Under the pieces are notes generated by a model, which had not been told where the DNA came from, did no database searches, and was given only the letters and a program-made list of their open reading frames with translations. A program made the translations under genes and the position numbers. From contig CAYFJU010000060.1 in the NCBI GenBank assembly GCA_964343505.1, positions 1 to 20,746 on the forward strand: a DNA stretch of 20,746 nucleotides. Reading direction: 5' to 3'. Within the stretch, counting starts at the first letter, position 1. Each line of letters starts with the position of its first letter. Below, in pieces: positions 8,312-16,485 of the stretch. The DNA comes from TCS55 sp964343505. GTDB taxonomy: Bacteria > Fidelibacterota > Marinisomatia > Marinisomatales > TCS55.

Positions 8312-11300
8312 ATGAATAAACCTATCATTCCCAGATTGGTTACATCCTTATTCCTGCTGATTGGAATGTCAACATTCCTATTTGCGCAGGAAGGATCTGT
8401 AGCCGGTCGCGTCACTGACGCCGACACTGGGGATCCCCTGGTGGGCGCCAACGTCATTGTTGTCGGTACCAATCTTGGTGCGGCCACAGACGTCAATGGT
8501 GAATATACCATCAGTCGTGTTCCCTCGGGCGCTCAGCGATTGAATGCCAATTACATTGGTTACGCGAGTAAATCAATGAATGTGGATATTCCTGCCGACG
8601 GATCGGCTACCGCAGATTTCGGACTGAATGTTGCAGCCCTGAACCTAAATGAAGTGGTTGTAACCGGTACCGGTACGGCGGTGGAAAAATCCAAAGTGGG
8701 TAACTCGGTGGGTATTGTGAATATGGAATCCCTGGAAGATGCGCCGATTAGCAATTTTTCGGATATTCTCCAAGGACGCGAAAAAGGCGTTATCATGCTA
8801 CCCAACGGCGGCTTAAATGGTGAAGGCGCTTCCATTCGAATTCGCGGTACATCCACCCTGTCCCAATCCAATGAACCGGTGATTTACATTGACGGCGTGC
8901 GTGTTGACAATGGCGCCGGCGGCGCCGGGCCCGGCGGTAAACCATCCCGCTTGGATGAAATCAATCCCGATGCCATTGAACGCATTGAAATCCTGAAAGG
9001 TGCTGCAGCCGCATCACTGTACGGGACCCAGGCTGCCAATGGGATCATCCAGATCTTTACCAAACAGGGTGCCATTGCCAAACCCCAATTCACCGTAGAG
9101 GTGGAAACCGGTACCAGTACATATGATGAAAGCCGCTGGAAACCGAATTCAGGGTTTGCCCGTTCGCAAGAAGTTGCCGACAGAATGGCTGGCCTGTTTA
9201 ACAAAAGCGGTCTCAAACCCTACGAAGTGATTGAAGTCCCCATGGTGGGCTGGCTCTATGACAAGGGCTCTCGCCAAACAGTTTCAGCGTCTGTACGCGG
9301 CGGTGCGCCCGGGGCCACATACTTCGCCAGTTTGCGGTTCTTAGACAGTGATGGCCCTTATGACGAAGGTGCCCATCTGCTGGGAAAACCAGTCGGTGCG
9401 GCTGACCCCACCAAACCAGGGTCCACCGACATGCGGGATCAGTTCATGGCCAGTGCAACACTGAATATTGTGCCAACGGACAGACTGAGAATCCGTCTAT
9501 CTACAAACTATACCTACACGGATCATAACACGATCCAAAACAATAACAATATCTATGGAACCACTTCCCTGATTCAAATGGGTAAACCGGAATGGTCCAC
9601 GGAGAACAATGCCAGCGGTTCGATCGCCTTTGCAACCGCCCGTGAAACCACCTACCGTTCCCAGAACAACGAAGGTGATAACACGACCATTTCACTGCAA
9701 ACCAGCTATAAGGTCAGTGATGGTTTGAATCTCTCCGGAACCTTCGGTATGAATACCACCTTGAATAAAAGCACCGACCTGACCCCATTCGGCTATAATG
9801 TTGATGGTAAAATCGGGTATGCCACTAAAGGTGCCCTGTACAAAGGGAAAACTGACAAAAAAGTCTATTCCATGGACGTGAAAGCGGACTTGGCTAAAAG
9901 CTTTGGCGTGATTTCAACTGAATCTATCGCCGGCTTCCAAGCCTTTCAAACAATCGTAAAATCCATGAACGGCGGCGGACAGCAGTTCCCCGGCCCCGGT
10001 CTTGAAGTCCTGGGCGCCTTGGGAAGCACTTCTGCCGGCTCAGGGTTTTCTGAAGTGATCGAAGCGGGCTTCATGGCCCAAACCAGGGTTGGATTCCAGG
10101 ATTGGGTTTACGCCACGGCTGGTATTCGTCAGGATGCCAACAGTGCTTTTGGTTCTGATTTCAGCACCATTACCTATCCCCGCTTCAACGTATCTTACAT
10201 CCCCACCGCTCAACTGGGTCAGTTGGGGCCGGTTTCCACAGCGCGCCTGCGTTTTGCCTGGGGACAAGCCGGACAACAACCTGGTGCGTTTGACCAGTTT
10301 ACAACTTACCTGCCATGGGCCTCTGAATTCGGGCCGGGACTTGCGCCCGGAAATGTGGGTGACCCCTCCCTGAAACCGGAAGTGTCCACCGAAATTGAAT
10401 TCGGTGGTGAAGTGGGTCTGTTCAACGATAAAATCGCCCTTGACTTCCAGTACTGGGATCGGGTGGTCGAAGATGCCTTGATTCAACGCGCTTATCCGCC
10501 ATCAGGCGGTTTTCGCCGCACCCAGCTTTCCAATATCGGTCAGCTTGATGCGAGCGGTTGGGAAGTTGGTTTGGATGCAAATGTCATTCGATCCTCTGCT
10601 TTTTCAGTGGATGTGTTTGGAAGCATCTCTTACCTGAGTGAAAAAATCATCAGTCTCGGTGGCGCTCCGGAACAAAAAGTGGGTGGTTCTTACCCCCGCT
10701 ACCGGAACTTCCTGACTGAAGGTTGGTCTCCGGGTTCCTACTTTGGAGCTAAACTGGATCGGGACGCTCAATATCCCATCGATACAAATGGTGACAAAAA
10801 AGCTGATGACCAGGCAACACTATTGGCTTTCTTTGCTGAAGGTGGTGCTGGTGTCCGCAAAGGCTGGAACCCGGCCATGCTGACGCCAACCCAAGCTGAT
10901 GTGGATGCCGGCCGCGCAAAAGATACCGGCCCTCTCGGGTGGTATTTAGGTAAACCGACCCCTGATTACAGCGCTTCCTTTGGCGGCAATATCAAAATCG
11001 GTAAAAACATCCGGATCAACACGCTGTTTGAATCCCGTTTTGGTAACTACCACGTCACGAACCTGACCGACGCATTCCGCAAGTCACACGGCTTGATCGG
11101 CCGGAATACACCTGATGCAGCAGCAACAGAAGCCAAACTGCTCAACCCCGCCAGCACCGCCCAAGACCGCCTGGACGCGGCCAACCGCTGGGTACGTGAA
11201 TTCCTGGCCCTGTCGCCCTACAGTGGTTTGAATACCATTGAGGATGCATCCTTTGTGAGACTCCGCGAGCTGAGCTTTGCCTATGTCTTCCCGGCGGAAT

Positions 11301-11506
11301 TTGCGGCACGAATGGGTGCTAAAGATCTGACTGTTGCAGTTGCAGGTAAAAACCTGGCGCTGTGGACCAATTACTCCGGTATTGATCCCGAGCTGAACGC
11401 GATCAGTCGTTCATCCGGTGGTATTAGCGATTTTCAACAATCTATTGATGCCTTTGGTGTCCCGGTACCCCGTTCCTGGAACCTGAGCATTAAAGTCGGT
11501 TTATAA
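8312..11506 (+). CDS. SusC/RagA-family TonB-dependent outer-membrane transporter
   Basis: An outer-membrane beta-barrel that imports large ligands, energised by TonB, in partnership with a SusD lipoprotein. The 1064-residue product starts with a signal peptide ending near FLFAQ (residue 26). An N-terminal carboxypeptidase-regulatory-like domain (about 28-112, SVAGRVTDADTGDPLVGANV) is diagnostic of the SusC/RagA family. The plug domain follows (about 125-250, with IRIRGTSTLS, VIYIDGVRV and GAAAASLYGTQAANGIIQI), then the barrel. An acidic DTNGDKKADD loop (824-833) resembles the Ca-binding loops seen in this family. The C-terminus ends in Leu (IKVGL) rather than the aromatic residue common in barrels. 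susD follows immediately, its ribosome binding site overlapping this stop codon. No glycosidase, peptidase or regulator lies nearby, so the substrate is unknown. Confidence 0.95.
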   Translation: MNKPIIPRLVTSLFLLIGMSTFLFAQEGSVAGRVTDADTGDPLVGANVIVVGTNLGAATDVNGEYTISRVPSGAQRLNANYIGYASKSMNVDIPADGSATADFGLNVAALNLNEVVVTGTGTAVEKSKVGNSVGIVNMESLEDAPISNFSDILQGREKGVIMLPNGGLNGEGASIRIRGTSTLSQSNEPVIYIDGVRVDNGAGGAGPGGKPSRLDEINPDAIERIEILKGAAAASLYGTQAANGIIQIFTKQGAIAKPQFTVEVETGTSTYDESRWKPNSGFARSQEVADRMAGLFNKSGLKPYEVIEVPMVGWLYDKGSRQTVSASVRGGAPGATYFASLRFLDSDGPYDEGAHLLGKPVGAADPTKPGSTDMRDQFMASATLNIVPTDRLRIRLSTNYTYTDHNTIQNNNNIYGTTSLIQMGKPEWSTENNASGSIAFATARETTYRSQNNEGDNTTISLQTSYKVSDGLNLSGTFGMNTTLNKSTDLTPFGYNVDGKIGYATKGALYKGKTDKKVYSMDVKADLAKSFGVISTESIAGFQAFQTIVKSMNGGGQQFPGPGLEVLGALGSTSAGSGFSEVIEAGFMAQTRVGFQDWVYATAGIRQDANSAFGSDFSTITYPRFNVSYIPTAQLGQLGPVSTARLRFAWGQAGQQPGAFDQFTTYLPWASEFGPGLAPGNVGDPSLKPEVSTEIEFGGEVGLFNDKIALDFQYWDRVVEDALIQRAYPPSGGFRRTQLSNIGQLDASGWEVGLDANVIRSSAFSVDVFGSISYLSEKIISLGGAPEQKVGGSYPRYRNFLTEGWSPGSYFGAKLDRDAQYPIDTNGDKKADDQATLLAFFAEGGAGVRKGWNPAMLTPTQADVDAGRAKDTGPLGWYLGKPTPDYSASFGGNIKIGKNIRINTLFESRFGNYHVTNLTDAFRKSHGLIGRNTPDAAATEAKLLNPASTAQDRLDAANRWVREFLALSPYSGLNTIEDASFVRLRELSFAYVFPAEFAARMGAKDLTVAVAGKNLALWTNYSGIDPELNAISRSSGGISDFQQSIDAFGVPVPRSWNLSIKVGL

Positions 11507-11512
11507 GGAGGT
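11505..11512 (+). promoter_or_regulatory. Ribosome binding site that decides the susD start
   Basis: AAGGAGGT overlaps the last two bases of the susC stop. The first ATG (11513) touches it with no spacing. The second ATG (11519) is 6 bp away, the usual distance, and is the likely start. Confidence 0.75.
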
Positions 11513-11518
11513 ATGATT

Positions 11519-12772
11519 ATGACTAAGAAAATGCAATTAATCAGTCTTCTGCTTGGTTTAACCATGATAGGCTGTGATTTGGATGTGAATAACCCCAACA
11601 GTCTGCTTGAAAGCGACTTGGCGGACCCCAGTGCCGCCGCGGCGCTGGCCAATGGCGGCTGGAACGCGACCCTTAACGGGATCGGTTATATCATGATCGC
11701 CAATGCAGTTGCGACGGATGAAGTCGTCTGGACCGGTTCACGGGACGCCTGGCGCCAGTTGGATAAGGGCGGCATGACCAACGTATATAATGAATTCGTT
11801 GATGGTGCCTGGCCCTATATCTCAGAAGGACGCTGGATGGCGGATAAAGCCGTTTCCGTATTAGAGGACTTTAACGGAAAAGGCACCTTGCCCAACACCC
11901 AGGACCTTGTTCGCGCCTACCTGACAGCAGCCATGGTACGGGTCTTCATTGCGGATATGTTTGATGATTTTGTCTTTTCAGACAAAACAGTGGCCGGTAG
12001 TCCCATCGGCGACGCCAGCATGTCCACATTGTATGACGAAGCCACAACCCTGTTAGGCAAAGCAGATGCGATCGCTGATGCCGACAACAAAGTAAAAGTT
12101 GCTGGTATGAAAGCACGTGTGGCCCATGCCAAAGCGGTCTGGGGCAAGAATAATCCTGTGGATACATCCAGTCCATATGTGAGCGCCGGCGCTACTGAAG
12201 CGGCGGCTGCATTGGCCCTGATGGATGGAGACTATAAATGGAAAATGACCTTCGATCCTTCAACTGTGTCCAATAATATGTCATGGCAGATCAACGGCCG
12301 TTTGGAAATGGATCTAATCGATTCTCCTAAGCACCCGGAAAAAGGCGGCGATCCGAATCCCAATGATCCTGTGACAGGTGCGCCGGATACACGAATCGCA
12401 GCAGAAGAGGCTGTGTTCAGGGCTGATTATGGTGGTACGAACTATGCGCCCATCACGATCATTTCCGCGCGTGAAATGCACCTGATTATTGCTGAAAGCA
12501 AAAAAGCAGGTGGGGATGACGCCGGATGTATCGCTGAATTGAATAAGATTCGCGATATTGACGGCCTGGCCAATTACACCACGGAAGATGCGGGTACAGC
12601 ATTGCAGCATGAACGTCGGGCCAACCTGTTTATTCAGGGCCGCCGTTTGCAGGATATGTACCGTTTCGGGGCAACTTCCATTATGTGGGATGCAGTTGAA
12701 AAATCACCTGCCGGCTCATTTTTCCCGATTCCGATCAGGGAAATCCGCGCCAATCCGAACGTAACGCAGTAA
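11519..12772 (+). CDS. SusD/RagB-family surface lipoprotein
   Basis: Outer-membrane, surface-exposed lipoprotein that captures the ligand and lids the SusC barrel. With the ATG at 11519 the product has 417 residues. The lipobox LTMIGC places the lipidated Cys at residue 19. The N-terminal part is helical and TPR-like, as in SusD proteins. The family's C-terminal signature is visible as MHLIIAESKK followed by HERRANLFIQGRRLQDMYRFG, and the protein ends with the typical FFPIPIREI pattern before the stop. An in-frame ATG at 11513 would add two residues but is too close to the ribosome binding site. At this length it is shorter than many SusD homologues of about 500 residues. It is co-transcribed with susC and followed by a strong terminator at 12819-12853. 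Substrate unknown. Confidence 0.93.
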   Translation: MTKKMQLISLLLGLTMIGCDLDVNNPNSLLESDLADPSAAAALANGGWNATLNGIGYIMIANAVATDEVVWTGSRDAWRQLDKGGMTNVYNEFVDGAWPYISEGRWMADKAVSVLEDFNGKGTLPNTQDLVRAYLTAAMVRVFIADMFDDFVFSDKTVAGSPIGDASMSTLYDEATTLLGKADAIADADNKVKVAGMKARVAHAKAVWGKNNPVDTSSPYVSAGATEAAAALALMDGDYKWKMTFDPSTVSNNMSWQINGRLEMDLIDSPKHPEKGGDPNPNDPVTGAPDTRIAAEEAVFRADYGGTNYAPITIISAREMHLIIAESKKAGGDDAGCIAELNKIRDIDGLANYTTEDAGTALQHERRANLFIQGRRLQDMYRFGATSIMWDAVEKSPAGSFFPIPIREIRANPNVTQ

Positions 12773-12818
12773 GGTCATGCACGAGCCTTTTCATAAGGCA
12801 ACTGTACAAATACTGAAA

Positions 12819-12853
12819 GAAATGGGCTCTAAATAGAGCCCATTTCTTTTTTT
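12819..12853 (+). terminator. Intrinsic terminator of the susC-susD operon
   Basis: A perfect 12-bp stem (GAAATGGGCTCT at 12819-12830 pairs with 12835-12846) has a 4-base loop, AAAT, and is followed by seven T residues (12847-12853). A smaller 5-bp hairpin, GCCTT/AAGGC, lies before it at 12785-12799. Confidence 0.93.
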
Positions 12854-12882
12854 GTTCATATTCAAAACACCCTGTAATTTCC
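12851..12882 (+). promoter_or_regulatory. Possible Bacteroidetes-type promoter of the paralog pair
   Basis: TTTG (12851-12854) at the end of the terminator T-run is followed after 20 bp by TAATTTCC (12875-12882), which matches four of the six fixed bases of TAnnTTTG. The spacing fits FCB sigma-A promoters. Transcription would begin close to the ATG at 12887, so the mRNA would be nearly leaderless, in line with the absence of a Shine-Dalgarno. Confidence 0.3.
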
Positions 12883-12886
12883 CCCT

Positions 12887-13519
12887 ATGAAAAAATTGAT
12901 TAAACCTATCGCCCTCATCCTGGCCAATACCATTTTACTGGCACAGGCCAAAGGGATCAGTGCACCGGCAAAAATTGCCTATGCCGGCATCCAAGTGGAC
13001 AACGTGGAACCTTGGGCTGAAACAGAATTACAAAATAAACTGAATAAAATTTTTAACGGATTGAATCCTTCCCAAGTCATTCAGGTCCGGGAAGTAAACA
13101 AAATGGCCCAACCCCAGGTGGATTCCCTGTTTTTAGAGATGACGGACGCCCGCTTTCAACGGGTGGCGGATCGAACCGGGGCCCAATATGTTTATGCGGG
13201 CAAATTTAAAAATGTATCCCCCGATGACCGGCGTATCATGATCCAAGGTGATTTCTACCGGTACAATGCTAAACTAAAATCCAGCTACCGCTATGAAGTA
13301 TTAAAGTATTATGAACGGATGAATGATGAAGCGGCGGTGATTCAAAAGCAATTGGTGGATTCCATCCCAGCGGCAGCGAATCCCCCCTCCCTGAAAAAAA
13401 TTGCCCTTGTATTCGGGGTCGTCCTCCTGGCGGGCCTCCTTTTTATGTCTTTAACGGGAACAAATGTCTGGACTGAGGGTAATGGTAACGGCAACGGTAC
13501 CCAACCGACAGAGAACTAA
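12887..13519 (+). CDS. Uncharacterised envelope protein, first of a tandem paralog pair
   Basis: I do not recognise a named family with certainty. The 210-residue product has an N-terminal signal sequence (about 1-21, ending near LLAQA). A mixed alpha/beta domain (about 28-160) follows, with the pattern ADRTGAQYVYAGKF (94-107) then NVSPDDRRIMIQGDFYRYN (109-127). There is one hydrophobic membrane segment (about 171-189) and a short Gly/Asn-rich tail. The domain faintly resembles CsgG, FlgO and LpoB type folds, where a helix ending in GAxYV leads into an edge strand; this is a weak analogy. The predicted topology is a periplasmic domain held by a C-terminal membrane anchor. No Shine-Dalgarno precedes the ATG. 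The last base of its TAA is the first base of the next gene's ATG, so translation is probably coupled. Confidence 0.85.
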   Translation: MKKLIKPIALILANTILLAQAKGISAPAKIAYAGIQVDNVEPWAETELQNKLNKIFNGLNPSQVIQVREVNKMAQPQVDSLFLEMTDARFQRVADRTGAQYVYAGKFKNVSPDDRRIMIQGDFYRYNAKLKSSYRYEVLKYYERMNDEAAVIQKQLVDSIPAAANPPSLKKIALVFGVVLLAGLLFMSLTGTNVWTEGNGNGNGTQPTEN

Positions 13520-14181
13520 TGAAACACTTTTTAAAACCAATTTCCATCTTTTTATCGATCAACCTATTAACCGTCCAACTGATCGCAGCTGTTCCCCAAT
13601 CTAATTCAGGAAAGGTTCATGTGGGGTATGTGGGTGAAAAATTAGATGGTGTACCGGATAGCTACCAAAAACTGGTGCGTCAAAAAATGCTGGGCTTGGT
13701 CAATCAGAATTATTATGAATTCCATAATCCAACCGATTTATCTGCCGATCACAACGATGCGGTGACAGCCATTTTAACCCATAATAAAGATTCATTTAAT
13801 GGTGATTTAGCCGGTCTGTCTGAGGCGGCTAACCTGGATTACATTTTTGTTACATCCCTCAATAATATTTCAGATGATGAGAGCCGTGTAATGTTGAAAG
13901 GGGAAGTGGTCCGTTATAATCGGAAGACCAATGATGTTTACCACCACGAAGTGCTTTCCTACGCTGAGGATCTTGACCTTCATATTCGTGCCATGAAGAC
14001 CGACTTGGTTGAAACCATTCCCCACAGTGTACACAGCCTTGGCCGAAACCGGACTTATGTTTTTATTGGTGTTGCCGTCATTCTTGCTTTCGCTTTAAGC
14101 CAATCTTTTGGTGAACTGGCAAAATATCTTTCCGGTGGCAATGGTGATGATACAGACACCAAGCCGCCTGTAGGTCATTAA
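13519..14181 (+). CDS. Uncharacterised envelope protein, second of a tandem paralog pair
   Basis: The 220-residue product is a diverged paralog of the preceding gene. Both start MK..(I/L)KPI in a signal peptide, have a similar alpha/beta domain and end with one membrane segment and a Gly-rich hydrophilic tail. Here the signal spans about 1-24 and the membrane segment about 179-197. Over the 53-residue block beginning NISDDESRVMLKGE (116 onward) I count 20 identities by eye with the first paralog, including RYN, EVL and the terminal IP. The N-terminal half has diverged more, and a loop around 70-95 is rich in Asn and Asp. There are no catalytic motifs. The gene overlaps its partner by 1 nt (TAATG) and its stop lies 1 bp from the stop of rlmD on the other strand. 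Function unknown. Confidence 0.85.
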   Translation: MKHFLKPISIFLSINLLTVQLIAAVPQSNSGKVHVGYVGEKLDGVPDSYQKLVRQKMLGLVNQNYYEFHNPTDLSADHNDAVTAILTHNKDSFNGDLAGLSEAANLDYIFVTSLNNISDDESRVMLKGEVVRYNRKTNDVYHHEVLSYAEDLDLHIRAMKTDLVETIPHSVHSLGRNRTYVFIGVAVILAFALSQSFGELAKYLSGGNGDDTDTKPPVGH

Positions 14182-14182
14182 T

Positions 14183-15580
14183 CTAGTGCTTTTGAAATAT
14201 CCCCACTGTCTCCACATGGGGCGTGTGGGGGAACATATCCACCATCGTTAAACGCTTGAGCTGATAACCCTTCATTTGCAGGATTTCAGTATCCCTGGCC
14301 TGCGTGGTGGGATTACAGGATACATACACAATTTTATCCGCTTCAAAGCGCGGTAAATAATTGGTCATAAATTTATGCATGCCTGCCCGGGGCGGATCCA
14401 CCACAACCACATCCGGTTTGGGATATTTTTTCCCCACGCCAAACTTGAAGAAATTATCCAGGTTAGCTACATGGAATTTCACATTGCCAATGCCATTCTG
14501 GACGGCATTGCGGGTGGCATCCTCAACGGCTGATACGATTACTTCAAAGCCGTGGACCTCCTTGGCCTTCTGCGCCAAGAATAAGGATATAGAGCCGGTG
14601 CCGCAATAGAGGTCAAACACCACTTCTTCACCACTTAATTCAGCCCCCTCCAGGGCAGTTTGATATAATTTTTCCGCCATCACAGTGTTGGTCTGGAAAA
14701 AGGAATTGGCTGATATTTCGAAGGACAGGTCACCCAGCTTTTCTTCTAAGGATGGTTTCCCATGGAGATGCAGTTCATATTCACCAAAAGCCACATCAGC
14801 CTTGCGTGTATTAATATTATTCACAATGGTTGTGATTTGCGGGAATGCTTCAATCAATCCATCTACCATGGGTTGCAATAAATCTGGATTTTCGTAGGAC
14901 GTCACCAGGTTTACCAGCACATCACCCGTATTATGACCAAAGCGCATCAGCAGATACCGCAGAAAACCATTGTGTGTTTTTTGGTCGTAGGGCTTGAGTT
15001 TTAATTCCCGGGCCAGGGATTGCGTTTTATTGAGAATCTCATTCCCCAATTCGGGCTGGATATGACATTCATCAATGTTGAGAATTTTATCCCAACGCTT
15101 TGGGATATGCATCCCTAAGGCAAAATCCCGTTCCACCCCTTCCGGTTCACCGGGGAGTACCCAGCGGTTGTTGGAAAAAGTGAATTCCATTTTATTGCGG
15201 TAATGAAAAATATGTTCAGCCGAAACCACTTTATCCAATTCAAAATCGGGTATGCCGGCCTGGCGGCGGAAAATATTTTCCACCTGCTGTTTTTTCTGAG
15301 CTACCTGCTCCGCATAATCGAGTTGCTGCACTTTACATCCGCCGCAGGTGGGAAAATGGGCGCAGGGCGCCTCAACGGCATGGGGTGACTCTGTTAAAAC
15401 TTCAAGAGGTCTTGCCTCTCCATATCCTTTTCTTTTTTTATATACCAAAGCGCGGACCTTCTGACCGGGGATGGCATTCTTGACAAAAATAACGAAATCA
15501 TCCACACGGGCGATTCCCTGACCGCCATAAGCGAGGGATTCGATAGTCAATTCGAGTTCTTGCCCTTTCTTAACTGACAT
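14183..15580 (-). CDS. rlmD: 23S rRNA (uracil-C5)-methyltransferase, RlmD/RumA family
   Basis: An S-adenosylmethionine-dependent enzyme that methylates C5 of a uridine in 23S rRNA. The 465-residue product opens with a TRAM RNA-binding domain (about 3-60). The iron-sulphur cluster cysteines follow as C73-x5-C79-x2-C82 and C172, the RumA spacing. The Rossmann methyltransferase shows VFDLYCGTGSISLF (321-334), DPPRAG (395-400) and the catalytic nucleophile C422 in SCNPTT. The family includes RlmC, RlmD and RlmCD, which target different uridines. The cluster and length fit RlmD, but the exact site cannot be fixed from sequence. The gene overlaps the end of deoC by 11 bp (15570-15580), indicating co-translation, and converges on the paralog pair with a 1-bp gap. 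Confidence 0.92.
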   Translation of the reverse strand: MSVKKGQELELTIESLAYGGQGIARVDDFVIFVKNAIPGQKVRALVYKKRKGYGEARPLEVLTESPHAVEAPCAHFPTCGGCKVQQLDYAEQVAQKKQQVENIFRRQAGIPDFELDKVVSAEHIFHYRNKMEFTFSNNRWVLPGEPEGVERDFALGMHIPKRWDKILNIDECHIQPELGNEILNKTQSLARELKLKPYDQKTHNGFLRYLLMRFGHNTGDVLVNLVTSYENPDLLQPMVDGLIEAFPQITTIVNNINTRKADVAFGEYELHLHGKPSLEEKLGDLSFEISANSFFQTNTVMAEKLYQTALEGAELSGEEVVFDLYCGTGSISLFLAQKAKEVHGFEVIVSAVEDATRNAVQNGIGNVKFHVANLDNFFKFGVGKKYPKPDVVVVDPPRAGMHKFMTNYLPRFEADKIVYVSCNPTTQARDTEILQMKGYQLKRLTMVDMFPHTPHVETVGIFQKH

Positions 15581-16241
15581 GATTGCCTTTCATAATTTCG
15601 ACCCCGGAACTGGTGCCGATCCGATTGGCCCCGGCTTGTATCATAGCCAGGGCATCCTGAAATGTTTTAATCCCCCCGGAAGCTTTCACACCGAATACAT
15701 CGCCAACCGCCTGCCGCATGAGCTTCACATCTTCAACTGTAGCGCCGTGCTTTGAGAAGCCGGTAGATGTTTTTACAAATTGGGCTTTGCTATCTTTCAC
15801 AATCTCACACGCTGTTTCGATCTGGGCGTCGTTCCACAAACAGGATTCAATGATCACTTTTACAATTCTGCCTTCGGCTGCTTCCACCACTGAATAGATA
15901 CCCGCCGCGACCTTGTCATAATTTTTGGTGCTGAAGGCATCCATATCCATGACCAGGTCAATTTCCATGGCACCTTCGCCGGTAACCATGCCCACATCAT
16001 CAACATTTCTTTCAATATCCCCTAACCCCCCGGGGAAGTCAATGACAGTACAGACTTCTGTTGCCGAGCCTTCTAACTCGATGACACATAATTCCACGAA
16101 TTGGGGGGAGACACAGGCGGTACGGAAATTCCATTCCCTTGCTTCTTTACAGAGGAGGATATGATCTGCTTCGGTTGCATCCGGTTTCAACAGCGTATGG
16201 TCAATTAGGCTGGCCAGTTTATTCTTTACCGTATGAATCAT
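15570..16241 (-). CDS. deoC: Deoxyribose-phosphate aldolase
   Basis: Class I aldolase that cleaves 2-deoxyribose-5-phosphate to glyceraldehyde-3-phosphate and acetaldehyde in nucleoside salvage. The 223-residue length is typical. Visible active-site elements are DHTLLKPDAT (14-23), EIDLVMD (93-99, with Asp95 in the position of the catalytic Asp), the Schiff-base lysine K157 in FVKTSTGF, and the second lysine K186 in VKASGGIKT. The glycine-rich phosphate site GANRIGTSSG follows (204-213). The ATG at 16241 abuts the TAG of the small upstream ORF (TAGATG), with no independent ribosome binding site, so expression probably depends on translational coupling. No other nucleoside catabolism genes are nearby. 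Confidence 0.95.
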   Translation of the reverse strand: MIHTVKNKLASLIDHTLLKPDATEADHILLCKEAREWNFRTACVSPQFVELCVIELEGSATEVCTVIDFPGGLGDIERNVDDVGMVTGEGAMEIDLVMDMDAFSTKNYDKVAAGIYSVVEAAEGRIVKVIIESCLWNDAQIETACEIVKDSKAQFVKTSTGFSKHGATVEDVKLMRQAVGDVFGVKASGGIKTFQDALAMIQAGANRIGTSSGVEIMKGNHVS

Positions 16242-16472
16242 CTAAAAATTGAGTGCCGGTTTTACGGTTGGGAAAAATTGAGCCGCCGCCAGCCATGAGA
16301 CGAAATGGGCCTCCACGGACAGTTTTTTCCTGTAACCGGATAAGCCCTGGATTTTGGAAAATTTGGTTAAGGCCGGTATAGAAATTTCGGCAATATGCCG
16401 AAGGTAGTCCATATTGACACCCAAGTCCTTTTCTGTTTTCCTGATCCTTGAATTAATAATGGATTGAAGCAT
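16242..16472 (-). CDS. Small protein of unknown function between glmM and deoC
   Basis: A 76-residue protein with a very good ribosome binding site (AGGAGGA at 16479-16485) and a TAG that abuts the deoC ATG, so it is very likely translated. It is helical, with a basic N-terminus (RIRKTEKDLG) and a conserved-looking core ISIPALTKFSKIQGLSGYRK followed by LSVEAHFVSWLAA. The pattern reminds me of the N-terminal half of uncharacterised proteins that continue with a CxxC motif (carboxymuconolactone decarboxylase or AhpD-like). This copy stops before any such motif and contains no cysteine. That resemblance is from memory and unverified. Alternatives are a complete small regulator, or a decayed gene kept for translational coupling to deoC. 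The first 25 bases upstream overlap the end of glmM. Confidence 0.65.
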   Translation of the reverse strand: MLQSIINSRIRKTEKDLGVNMDYLRHIAEISIPALTKFSKIQGLSGYRKKLSVEAHFVSWLAAAQFFPTVKPALNF

Positions 16473-16478
16473 AAAACT

Positions 16479-16485
16479 TCCTCCT
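16479..16485 (-). promoter_or_regulatory. Strong Shine-Dalgarno of the small ORF, overlapping the glmM stop
   Basis: Read on the - strand, AGGAGGA sits 6 bp before the ATG at 16472 and shares bases with the glmM TAG (16484-16486). It supports the small ORF as a real gene and couples it to glmM. Confidence 0.75.

Noticed and set aside
8884..9216. Antisense open frames within susC, including about 110 codons here and 148 codons at 10040-10486
   Set aside because: They are mirror frames of a GC-rich coding region; no signal, motif or ribosome binding site supports them.
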